A DNA stretch of 36,123 nucleotides from CAZQIC01 sp964593555 (GTDB lineage: Bacteria > Bacteroidota > Bacteroidia > JAFLBG01). This document shows, piece after piece, positions 15,854 through 24,800 of the stretch. Position 1 is the first letter of the stretch. The number at the start of each line of letters is the position of its first letter. Below the pieces are notes generated by a model, which saw nothing but the letters and a program-made list of their open reading frames with translations, was not told the DNA's origin and did not search any database. The stretch spans positions 1-36,123 of the forward strand of contig CAZQIC010000034.1 in assembly GCA_964593555.1 (NCBI GenBank), in the 5' to 3' direction. Position numbers and translations under genes: made by a program.

Positions 15854-17115
15854 TGTATATGAAGAACCGAAATGCCTTTTCGTTGTTAATTGGTGCCAAT
15901 GTTATTTCGGGGTTTGCGCAAGGCATAAGTATGATATCTATTCCCTGGTATTTTACTCAGATAAATGAATTGTCTCTATTCGGTTGGACTTACGGTGCAA
16001 TTACATTTGCTTCAATTTTTTGGAGTGTATATGCGGGTTCACTCATTGACAGGTATTCAAGAAAAAATCTTTTCCTCTTAACCTCTGTTTTTGGAGGCAT
16101 AATATTATTGTCTGTATCCTTATATGGATATTTTCATGGGGACTTGCCATCTTTCCTGGTACTCTTTGTCTTTGCAGCAACCATTTGTGTTTACAATATT
16201 TATTATCCTGCATTGTATGCTTTCGGGCAGGAGATATCTGAAAAGGAGAATTACGGAAAGATGAATTCGTACCTGGAGATACAAGGACAGGCGACTACAG
16301 TTTTATCAGGTGCTATTGGTGCAATACTTTTATCAGGCACTTCCGGTGATATAAATTTTTTGGGTATGCATATTCACTTGCCGTTCACCATCAATATGTG
16401 GAAAATGCATGAGATATTTTTGATGGATGGCATTACCTATTTCATTGGATTTGTCCTCATATGGCTGGTAAAATATAAACCTATAGAAACCCTGGAGATT
16501 CACAAGGGAAAAGTAATAGAACGAATAAAAATGGGTTTTAATTATTTGCGAAAGGTTCCGGCACTTTTTGTTTATGGCTCTTTTTCCAATGCAATTTTTG
16601 TTGTGTTGCTTACCGAAGTGCATTTGTTGTTACCTCTTTATGTAAACAATCATTTGAAAGAGGGTGCTGATGTGTATGCCTCTGCAGAAATTTATTATGC
16701 TTTTGGCGCTATGTTTTCCGGTTTTTTCATTCGGCATATTTTTCGAAAAGCAAACCCTGTTAAGGCAAGTGTTTTTATGTTGTTTGTAACTGTATTGTTA
16801 TTTTGTACCTGCACATTCACGCAAAATTATATGATCTTCTTTTTCTTTTCGGCAGCGGTTGGAATAACAAATGCTGGAACACGAATACTTAGGATCACTT
16901 ACTTATTCAATCACATACCTAATAATTATATGGGCAGGGCAGGCAGTGTTTTTAGTGTGTTGACTACAACAGCAAGAGCGATGCTTATTGCTTTGTTTTC
17001 TATTTCCTTTTTCTCAACAGGAAACAATGTGATATGGGCTTATTTTATTTGCGGCATATTTGTATTGCTTTGCGTGTTTCCTATACTTGCAAAATACAAG
17101 GAATTAAAGATTTAA
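15826..17115 (+). CDS. MFS-family transporter
   Basis: 429 residues from the first ATG. The second in-frame ATG at 15859 (MKNRNAFSLL) removes 11 residues and looks more like a natural MFS N-terminus. The protein is hydrophobic throughout with roughly twelve membrane segments. DRYSRKNLFLLTS after the second helix corresponds to the family's loop 2-3 motif (DRxxRK). A cytoplasmic central loop contains KYKPIETLEIHKGKVIERIK. The overall resemblance is to the MFS_3/EntS-like exporters, but the substrate cannot be named. It is transcribed alone, since the next plus-strand gene begins 164 nt later. Confidence 0.85.
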   Translation: MELIIQITFVYMKNRNAFSLLIGANVISGFAQGISMISIPWYFTQINELSLFGWTYGAITFASIFWSVYAGSLIDRYSRKNLFLLTSVFGGIILLSVSLYGYFHGDLPSFLVLFVFAATICVYNIYYPALYAFGQEISEKENYGKMNSYLEIQGQATTVLSGAIGAILLSGTSGDINFLGMHIHLPFTINMWKMHEIFLMDGITYFIGFVLIWLVKYKPIETLEIHKGKVIERIKMGFNYLRKVPALFVYGSFSNAIFVVLLTEVHLLLPLYVNNHLKEGADVYASAEIYYAFGAMFSGFFIRHIFRKANPVKASVFMLFVTVLLFCTCTFTQNYMIFFFFSAAVGITNAGTRILRITYLFNHIPNNYMGRAGSVFSVLTTTARAMLIALFSISFFSTGNNVIWAYFICGIFVLLCVFPILAKYKELKI

Positions 17116-17250
17116 TTTTCGGGAAGATCTTCAATTGAGATAGTAAATTTTAATATAAATATTGCATTTAATGCTTAATAAAGGGATTGGTTGATAAAAT
17201 CAGACCTTTGATAATGGGTGTAATTTTATTGGTGAAGGGACTCAGGCCTT

Positions 17251-17278
17251 GGTAAGATTGTGAAAAATAATCTTATCC
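17251..17278 (+). promoter_or_regulatory. Hairpin directly abutting the start codon of the astacin-like gene
   Basis: GGTAAGATT (17251-17259) pairs with AATCTTATCC (17269-17278), with one bulged base and a 9-nt A-rich loop. It ends one nucleotide before the ATG at 17280. This could hinder ribosome access. A palindrome GAAGATCTTC at 17123-17132 lies just after the MFS stop. Confidence 0.45.
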
Positions 17279-17279
17279 C

Positions 17280-18578
17280 ATGAAAACCATTTCTAAAAAC
17301 AAAGTAAATTTTTTTTCACTTCTATCAATTTTTGTAATAGGGTTCTCTGTTTCTTCTTGTAAAAAACAGGATGTGGCAGATATATCTCCGCTTTCCGATG
17401 TTATTGTTGATAAGCAAATTTGTATTACGGATTTTGTCGCTACCGCCGAAGGGTATGGACAAAGCGTGCAAACGGAGTCTGCCATACTTAAAAATTATAA
17501 ATGGGTAAATGGTGAAACAATTAAAATAAAATTTTTAAGCGGTACAATTGGTGCGCAAAACAAGGTGAAAAAAATTGCTTCCATTTGGTTAAATCACGCA
17601 AACGTAAAATTCCAATGGGTAGCTTCCGGGGATAATGCGGACATTAAAATTTCAATTGCATCTGATGGAACTAATTATGTGACCAATTATGGTAATGGCT
17701 GCAGAGCCTATGCTCAAAATCAAACCACAATGCATTTTGGATGGATGAATACCATTGCAGATATTGGTACGGGTCCGTCTAACACACTTATTAAACCTTA
17801 TACCGGTGGTTTAACTTATGATGAGTGGACATATATCGCTCCTCTAGTATTGCATGAGTTTGGCCATGCACTTGGACTTGTTCACGAACATCAAAGTCCA
17901 TCTACACCAATTGTTTGGAACACCAATAAGGTTTTGCAGGATTGTGCGCTTCCTCCGATCAATTGGAATTCAGCTATGGTTCAGGCGAATATATTTTCAA
18001 AGTTTACTCCAACTTCTAGCAATTACACAAACTTCGATACAAAATCTGTTATGCTTTATTCATACCCGGCTACATGGATATCAAATGTGGATCAGGTATA
18101 TGGAACGCTTAATGGAAGCAGTTATATCAATACTCCTTCTAATAAGGATTTGTCGATCACGGATAGAATATTTATGGGACAAATGTATCCCTTTGCGAAT
18201 ACAACGGTTAAATCTCAATTAGCCGCTGGTGAAACATTAAATGCCGGGCAATATATTTCTTCGCCAGATGGTCGTTTTAGAGCGGAAATGCAAAGGGATG
18301 GAAAGTTTTTGCTAAAATACATGAATGGAAGTGCTGCTAATCCAACGTTATGGCAGCCATATACATTGTGGAACTCAGGTACCACAACAGGACACCACAT
18401 CTATATGCAATCTCAAGGCAAACTGGTGGTTTATAATTCATCGAATGTAGCTGTGTGGCACAGCGGCACAGATGGACATCCTGGTGCTTATTTAACAATA
18501 AGAAATGATGGCGGCCTGCTTATTTATCAGAATGGTGTTAAGTTGTGGTCATCCGGAACGGTTAATTCCTATATGTAG
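17280..18578 (+). CDS. Lipoprotein: astacin-like zinc metalloprotease plus bulb-type lectin domain
   Basis: 432 residues. The signal peptide ends at SVSSC, giving lipidated Cys27. The zinc motif HEFGHALGLVHEH (H192, E193, H196, H202, E203) matches the astacin-type HExxHxxGxxHE. SVMLYSY (M258) is the Met-turn, so the metzincin core is intact at about residues 70-300. Residues about 315-430 form a bulb-type (mannose-binding, curculin-like) lectin domain, recognised by LNAGQYISSPDGRFRAEMQ, KLVVYNSSNVAVWHSGT and LLIYQNGVKLWSSGT. The protein is probably anchored in the outer membrane, with the lectin directing proteolysis to glycans or glycoproteins. No T9SS sorting domain is present, unlike the M43 protease upstream. 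Confidence 0.9.
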   Translation: MKTISKNKVNFFSLLSIFVIGFSVSSCKKQDVADISPLSDVIVDKQICITDFVATAEGYGQSVQTESAILKNYKWVNGETIKIKFLSGTIGAQNKVKKIASIWLNHANVKFQWVASGDNADIKISIASDGTNYVTNYGNGCRAYAQNQTTMHFGWMNTIADIGTGPSNTLIKPYTGGLTYDEWTYIAPLVLHEFGHALGLVHEHQSPSTPIVWNTNKVLQDCALPPINWNSAMVQANIFSKFTPTSSNYTNFDTKSVMLYSYPATWISNVDQVYGTLNGSSYINTPSNKDLSITDRIFMGQMYPFANTTVKSQLAAGETLNAGQYISSPDGRFRAEMQRDGKFLLKYMNGSAANPTLWQPYTLWNSGTTTGHHIYMQSQGKLVVYNSSNVAVWHSGTDGHPGAYLTIRNDGGLLIYQNGVKLWSSGTVNSYM

Positions 18579-18605
18579 TAAAAAGATTTAACAAAATTTT
18601 TAACG

Positions 18606-18639
18606 GGGGCTAATAGAACAATGATGTTTTATTAGCCTC
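18606..18639 (+). terminator. Rho-independent terminator, end of the astacin-like gene
   Basis: GGCTAATA (18608-18615) pairs with TATTAGCC (18630-18637), extendable by two pairs, and is followed by AATTTTT on the plus strand. The stem overlaps the stop codon of convergent ispF by two bases. Confidence 0.7.
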
Positions 18640-19117
18640 AATTTTTAAAAATAATTGCTGCCGCATAAGCACAAACTCCTTCTTCTCTGCCAACATATCC
18701 AAGCGTTTCATTCGTAGTTGCTTTTATTGAAATGTCTGATGCGGGAATTTGCATTACAGATGCAAGCGTTTGTTGCATCTCAGGAATATGAGAAAGAATT
18801 TTTGGTTTTTCCAGGCACAAGGTCGAATCGATATTCCCAATGAGGTAATTATTCACACGAAGCAATTCAACTACTTTTTTAAGTAGAATTTTGCTGTCGA
18901 TATTTTTGAATTCGGCTGACGTGTTTGGAAAATGTTTTCCGATATCACCTAAAGCCGCAGCGCCTAACAAAGCATCGCATATGGCGTGGATCAACACATC
19001 TGCATCGGAATGCCCTTCTGCACCTTTTGTATGTTGTAGCTGAATTCCACCGAGCCAGAATGGATGTCCATCTTTTAATTGGTGAACATCAAATCCGAAT
19101 CCTATTCGTGGTTTCAT
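18638..19117 (-). CDS. ispF: 2-C-methyl-D-erythritol 2,4-cyclodiphosphate synthase
   Basis: 159 residues, the standard IspF length. The zinc ligands D10 and H12 in FGFDVHQL and H44 in GHSDADVLIHAICDALLGA are present, and the C-terminal KATTNETLGYVGREEGVCAYA is the CDP/substrate-contact region. It converts CDP-methylerythritol 2-phosphate to the cyclic diphosphate in the MEP isoprenoid pathway, acting as a cytoplasmic trimer. It sits 116 nt downstream of a porV copy on the same strand. A functional link is not obvious, and readthrough from the por genes is possible. Confidence 0.96.
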   Translation of the reverse strand: MKPRIGFGFDVHQLKDGHPFWLGGIQLQHTKGAEGHSDADVLIHAICDALLGAAALGDIGKHFPNTSAEFKNIDSKILLKKVVELLRVNNYLIGNIDSTLCLEKPKILSHIPEMQQTLASVMQIPASDISIKATTNETLGYVGREEGVCAYAAAIIFKN

Positions 19118-19143
19118 ACATAATGTTTTTTGATTTTAATTGC

Positions 19144-19175
19144 CGTATACCGCTTGCCTTCGGGCAGGGAATACG
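19144..19175. other. Intergenic hairpin between porV paralogue and ispF
   Basis: CTTGCC-ttcg-GGCAGG (19153-19168) is flanked by an outer CGTAT/ATACG pairing (19144-19148 with 19171-19175). The TTCG tetraloop and stacked stem suggest a stable RNA hairpin. No T-run follows in the minus direction, so it is not a clear terminator. It may be a dispersed palindrome. Confidence 0.45.
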
Positions 19176-19233
19176 CCACATTTATTTTCGATGGTTGGTT
19201 TGCCAAAGGTATATGGCTATTTTAAAAAGAAAA

Positions 19234-20502
19234 TTAATTGGTGGCTGGTGTGTCCGGACTTCCTCCTTCTTTGTTTTGCGATTTAAACGCATCAAAGTCG
19301 AACAGAAGTGTGAAGCGCAATGTGTTTGCTAACGGGTTTCTTTGCTGCGTTGGAATAAGGTATGCGAAGTCAAGTCCGAATACGTTATACTTTAAGCCTG
19401 CACCAATTGTAAAAAACTTACGATTTCCTTTTGTCGCATCTTCATGAAAATATCCAGCCCTTACAGCGAATTGTTTATCGTACCAGTATTCCATGCCAAT
19501 AGCATAAATAAACTCTTTCATTTCTTCTTTAAATCCATCAGGTGCATCTGAAAATGATCCAAATATTCCTTCTGCAATACCTCTGTTTGGATCTTTACCT
19601 TTTGAGATTTGATAAGCTCCTGACGGAGTAATGATCGGCGATCCGTTTGTATCTACTGCATACTCGGGCGGAGTAGGAACAAGAAGTTTGTTGATATCAA
19701 CAACAAAACTAATGCTGTTGTATTCATCAAGATTCATAGTAAGCGCACCGCCTGTTTTAAGATTGATAGGTATAAAATCTCTTTTGGAAGTGTTGGAATA
19801 AGAAATTTTAGCACCTATGTTTGAAATATTAAGACCCCATGATGCAACACTTTTTTTGCCACCTACTTTAATGTCATCATTTGTATAAAAGGTGGAAACG
19901 TCAGTTGCTATTGAGTTTCCTGGTTTTGTATTTGATCCTTGTACTGTAATACCTCCTGTAAGATTAGAGTAAATATATCTTAACGACATTCCTCCTGACC
20001 AGCGTTTTCCAAACTTTCTTGCGTAAGCTACGTCGTAAGCAAATTCGTTAGGTCTGAATTGTCCGATAGGATTTCCGGTAACATCAGTAAATGCGATATC
20101 TCCCAATGAGAAATAGCGAAGTGAAGTAGCTAGTGTTTGATCCTTTTCAAGTTTATAATATACCGATAGGTAAGCAAGATTAATATCCGGAACCAGTGAG
20201 CGAAGCCATGGTGTGTATGATATTGCTATCCCTAATTTTTTATCAACGAAAGCTAATTTCGCAGGGTTCCAGTGAATAGAATTGGCATCTGGACTTAAAG
20301 CAACACCGGCATCTCCCATTCCTCCGCATCTAGAATCAGGTGTAATAAGTAAAAAAGGTACTGCGGTTGTTATTGTATTTGTCTTCCCCTGGGTGTCCTG
20401 TCCTGAGGTAGAAGTTTGTGCAACTATTGTATTTAAAGCTGAAGAAACTAATAGTGTCGAAGCTGTAAAAAGTGCTGTTTGTTTAACAAAAGATTTCATC
20501 AA
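19234..20502 (-). CDS. porV: PorV-family T9SS outer-membrane protein, copy 2
   Basis: 422 residues with a signal peptide ending near TIVAQ. The PorV/LptO family hallmarks are present: TAVPFLLITPDSR, MGDAGVALSPDANSIHWNPA, and a FadL-like barrel ending in LRFTLLFDFDAF. PorV is the shuttle protein that takes folded T9SS cargo from the translocon to the PorU sortase/attachment complex. This copy is roughly three-quarters identical by eye to the adjacent copy at 20566-21807. It differs in the loops and in a C-terminal extension (EGGSPDTPATN). It may have its own promoter. Which of the two is the functional orthologue cannot be told from sequence alone. Confidence 0.9.
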   Translation of the reverse strand: MMKSFVKQTALFTASTLLVSSALNTIVAQTSTSGQDTQGKTNTITTAVPFLLITPDSRCGGMGDAGVALSPDANSIHWNPAKLAFVDKKLGIAISYTPWLRSLVPDINLAYLSVYYKLEKDQTLATSLRYFSLGDIAFTDVTGNPIGQFRPNEFAYDVAYARKFGKRWSGGMSLRYIYSNLTGGITVQGSNTKPGNSIATDVSTFYTNDDIKVGGKKSVASWGLNISNIGAKISYSNTSKRDFIPINLKTGGALTMNLDEYNSISFVVDINKLLVPTPPEYAVDTNGSPIITPSGAYQISKGKDPNRGIAEGIFGSFSDAPDGFKEEMKEFIYAIGMEYWYDKQFAVRAGYFHEDATKGNRKFFTIGAGLKYNVFGLDFAYLIPTQQRNPLANTLRFTLLFDFDAFKSQNKEGGSPDTPATN

Positions 20503-20524
20503 CGCGATTGATTTTAAAGTGTTA

Positions 20525-20532
20525 CAAATATA
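20525..20532 (-). promoter_or_regulatory. Candidate -7 element for porV copy 2
   Basis: On the minus strand these bases read TATATTTG, an exact TAnnTTTG match 23 nt upstream of the ATG at 20502. A good -33 element is not visible at the usual spacing. If real, this copy can be expressed independently of porU and copy 1. Confidence 0.4.
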
Positions 20533-20565
20533 GTTAAATTTTAAGAAACTTTATAATATTACTTG

Positions 20566-21807
20566 TCACAATGATTTGTTGTCGTTCGCAGGTTTTTCCG
20601 GCTTTTGTGACCTAAAGGAGTCAAAGTCGAAAAGCAGGGAGAACCTTAGTGTGTTTGCTAATGGGTTTTTTTGGTCGGTAGGAATTAAGTAAGCAAAATC
20701 AAGCCCGAAAACATTATACTTTACTCCGGCCCCTATGGTGAAAAATTTACGGTTTCCTTTAGTTGCATCTTCATGGAAGTATCCTGCACGAACAGCAAAC
20801 TGTTTATCGTACCAGTATTCCATTCCGAAAGAATAAATAATTTCCCTCATCTCTTCATTAAATCCATCCGGAGCATCTGAGAAGGAACCAAATATTCCTT
20901 CGGCAACACCTCTGTTTGGGTCTTTACCTTTTGTTATCTGATAATTTCCATTGGGCAATAGGATTGACGAACCATTGCTATCTATAGCATATTCAGGTGG
21001 AGTAGGTACAAGTAATTTGTTAAGTTCACCTGTAAAGGCTATGGAATTATTATCATCAAGATTTACGGTAATAGCAGCTCCGGTCTTAAGATTGATAGGA
21101 AGGAAATCTCTCTTGGATGAATTTGAATAAGATATTTTGTTGCCAATATTTGAAATATTAAGTCCCCAGGAAATGATGCTTCTTTTATCAGCGATCTTAA
21201 TATCATCATTGCTGTAAAATGTTGAAATGTCCGCTGCTATTGCTCTTCCTGGCTTGGTGTTGTTTCCTAATACAGTGTATCCGCCAGTTAGATCTGAATT
21301 AATATAACGCAAGGCCATACCGCCCGACCAGCGCGAACTAAATTTTCTTGCATATGCAACATCGTACGCAAATTCATACGGGCTAAATTGCCCCATTGGT
21401 TGATTATTTGCATTGGTGAAAGCGATATCCCCCAGAGAAAAATAGCGAAGCGAAGTTGCTATAGTTTGATCTTTTTTGAGTTTATAATAGTAGGATACAT
21501 ACGCTAAGTTTATATCATCTACAAGATTGCGAAGCCAGGGAGAGTAAGATACAGAAATTCCCATTTTTCCATTTATAAAAGCCAGCTTTGAAGCATTCCA
21601 ATGTATTGAATTTGCATCCGGGGTAGTGGCTGCACCTGCATCTCCCATGGCCCCATGCCTGGAGTCAGGTGCAATGAGTAAAAATGGGACAGCAGTGGTT
21701 ATTGTATTTGTTTTTTTTGGCTCATCTTTTTTTGATGCGCGGGCTGTGTTGTTAGAAATTAAACACAATACAAATATTGCAATGGTACTTCCTGTTAACT
21801 TTCTCAT
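20566..21807 (-). CDS. porV: PorV-family T9SS outer-membrane protein, copy 1
   Basis: 413 residues with an N-terminal signal sequence (hydrophobic core IFVLCLI). It has the same family features as copy 2: TAVPFLLIAPDSR, DAGAATTPDANSIHW, FAVRAGYFHEDATKGNRKFF and a terminal barrel strand LRFSLLFDFDSF. It is directly downstream of porU with a 39-nt gap, the adjacency known for porU-porV in Porphyromonas gingivalis. By position it is therefore the better candidate for the canonical PorV. I see no separate promoter in the 39-nt gap, so co-transcription with porU is likely. Confidence 0.92.
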   Translation of the reverse strand: MRKLTGSTIAIFVLCLISNNTARASKKDEPKKTNTITTAVPFLLIAPDSRHGAMGDAGAATTPDANSIHWNASKLAFINGKMGISVSYSPWLRNLVDDINLAYVSYYYKLKKDQTIATSLRYFSLGDIAFTNANNQPMGQFSPYEFAYDVAYARKFSSRWSGGMALRYINSDLTGGYTVLGNNTKPGRAIAADISTFYSNDDIKIADKRSIISWGLNISNIGNKISYSNSSKRDFLPINLKTGAAITVNLDDNNSIAFTGELNKLLVPTPPEYAIDSNGSSILLPNGNYQITKGKDPNRGVAEGIFGSFSDAPDGFNEEMREIIYSFGMEYWYDKQFAVRAGYFHEDATKGNRKFFTIGAGVKYNVFGLDFAYLIPTDQKNPLANTLRFSLLFDFDSFRSQKPEKPANDNKSL

Positions 21808-21846
21808 TTGTTTTGTAATTATTAGTAAACGAGTAAAGTCTCTTCA

Positions 21847-24800
21847 TCAGTTTAGTACAACAAGTTTTTCGATTTGTTCAGCAGTGTTGTTATCTGAAGA
21901 ACGTATTTTTAATCTATATAAGTATACGCCACGTGCAATTTTTTCTCCAAACTCATCTTTTCCGTCCCATGTTAATGGGTTTGAACGGTAACCTTCGCAC
22001 ACTACATTTTTACTTATTGTTTTTACGAGCTTACCCGAAACTGTAAATATTTGAACTTGCACATTAATATTGTCGCATGGTCGGTTGTGCTCAAAATAAA
22101 ATGCTGTATTTGTGGTGAACGGATTAGGATAATTAAGTACATGTTCCAAAGCGAGTTGTGCATTAGGTGCCACAACAAATTCTGTATAAGATTCTGAAGA
22201 ATTATTGTAAACATCCCACCCTTTAACTTTAAGGGTGTGTCTTCCTTCGCTAAGGTCCTTTAATGGATAACGTAATGAGCCGCTCTTGTAATTATTCAGA
22301 TCCGATTCATAATAATCGTTGAGTACAATTTGCTGGCTTGTGTTTGCATCTATCACCGCTGTAATATCATGTCCAATTCCAATACCTGAAGTGTTGATCC
22401 CGTTGTCATCCTTTAGTTTTGCGTATATCTGGGGGCTTTCATTTGTTATGCCGCCGAAAACAAATTTTTCGTCGTTAAGAAAAACATGCACTTCCGGTCC
22501 GGTATTGTCAACAGTGGTGTTTGTAGCAGCGCCTCCAATTATAACACTGTCTTTATAACCATTTGCATCTTCATAACCATTTTCGGCATAATAACTTATT
22601 CTGCCAAATCCATAACTGCTGCCTGCAAGATCCTTTGGAATAATAAATGAAAAAATAAAATCGCCATTGGTAACACTTGCCTTCCCCTTGTAGATAACAT
22701 TTTTTTGAAGCGAGAAATTATAGGGTGGACTTTCGCCTGTTCCGTCATTTGAAAGCGTTGTCAGTGTAACTGCCTTATCATAAATCGTTGGATATAAAAA
22801 TCCGTTATAGCTGGTAAGTTTATTTCCATTTTTATCTTGGACGTAGCCTGTTACAGTAACAGTAGTAAGGGCCCTAAGCGTATCTTCAGAAACAGATGTG
22901 GTAACAATATCGTGTTTGGGGTATGCTAAACGAAGTGCAGGGTCGCCGAACATAGTAAAATTCCTGTTGTTAAGATCCGGACCGCTCGCAACTTTTGTAA
23001 GCCTGAAAAGATCTCCTATTCTAGGCATTTCTCCATTGGGAAGAGTGTCAAATGCATAATCGTAAAAATTCTGATTCAGGTTAAAATTGGGCTGAGCATA
23101 AACTAATCTAACTGTTGTCATCATTGCAATTGCTCCGCCATTTGAATTTAAAAAAGCAAGTTCGCCAGCGCTTGTGCGTTCAGGATCATCAAAGCGACTG
23201 AACTCACAGGTTGCGGTAAACATCAATGGAAGTTTATTTATATTCGACCAATTGTTGATCTGCGGAATTTCTACAATTCTTTCATGGGCCAAACCAATTT
23301 CGCCTCCATGCCCAGTATAATTAATTATTAAAGAACCGCGTTCCATTTTTTTGTCGATGGCTTCTGAAACCTCCGGGTAGCGGTTTCCTCCGGGCGTCGC
23401 CTGTTGTACATAAGCATCAAGAAAAATTTTGTCTATGTTTAGCTCGTGGTGGTTTGCTTTTAAACCGTCAGCTAATTGATTTGATTGGTCCATGTGCAAA
23501 TTATGTTCCTCATCATCACCAATAAAGCACACTGCATTTCTCCAATCACCAAAGTTAGATGCACCTGAATTATTACATGTTCCGTTTTGCGCTCCTAAAG
23601 AAACTCCTGTGCTGGTATACTTTAAAATTTTATTAACCACGGTTTGCGCTTCGGTCTTGGATTTTACCGGGAACCTTCCTATGCCAATGTCAACAAGGCC
23701 TCCCGCATCAAGGTTGCCTTCGGAGTTTTCCAGTAAACCAAAAAAATCATCGGATACATAGGAGCTTGTAAGTGCTGTTGAATTGGCAGATTGAAATGCG
23801 GGAATATAATTTGTATTTGAAGCGAATCTCTTTTTGTGATCGTATGACGCATCGCCAAACAGTAAAAGATATTTTGGAATAAGATTGCCGCTGCCACCAT
23901 TTCTGTCGAAAAGCATTTTTACAAAACTTCTTATTGCTGTAACGTCTTGTTTGCCGGATGAGAATTCATTATATATTTCCTGAGGAGTAACTATAGTAAC
24001 GGAAAGTCCATCATCGTCTCTGTGCAAATCAGCAATTGTATTTGCTTCTGTTAAGAATAATGGGTGTGAAACGATAACCATATCTGCCTGCTGAATTCCG
24101 TGCAGGTTCTGTGCTGCAACCGTAGCGCCTTTTGCTGGTGTGAAATAGGATGAGCCATTAAATGCAATAAAAGTTTTTAGAGTATCGGTTGGTAGTATAA
24201 ATTTCAGATCGGTTGCATTAAGGATAGTTGCTTGTTGTTTTATATTTATTATATCGGTTATGTCCCATATTCTCCAGTTGGAATTGCTGTTGTTTAGCGT
24301 GAATTCACAAATGTTTCCTGTACCTACAGTATTCATATCGCGGAATAGGAATTGGTTGCCGCTGCCACTTGCATTCAGTTGTCTTCGCACATTTACTTCG
24401 AGATAATTGAGCCAGCCTGTTATGGAAGAAGATGTTTTGGTGAGCAGAACGGGAATGGGATTAACCGATGGTGTAAAAGTAAAGCTGGTTGCTGCAGGTA
24501 CAGCAACATCACACCAGTAGCAGCTAAAGTTTGTCGCTCCGGGAGATAAATTGGAATTGCCTCCGTTAGTACTGACATTAAAAGTGTTTGGTACGTATGG
24601 CTGATACCTTGCGGCAATATCTGCCTTAATATATGCTGGTGAGGTGGTGGTAAGATTCGGAAAAGAAAAACTAAAACTGAGTGAGTTGAGTACATCCATT
24701 TTTTCGCCGTACCACTCTCTACCCGATTTTATAAGATTGCTTGCGTCGTTTTCGTGATAAGCAAAATCGTCAAAAGTGTTTGAAGAATGAGTTATAGTTT

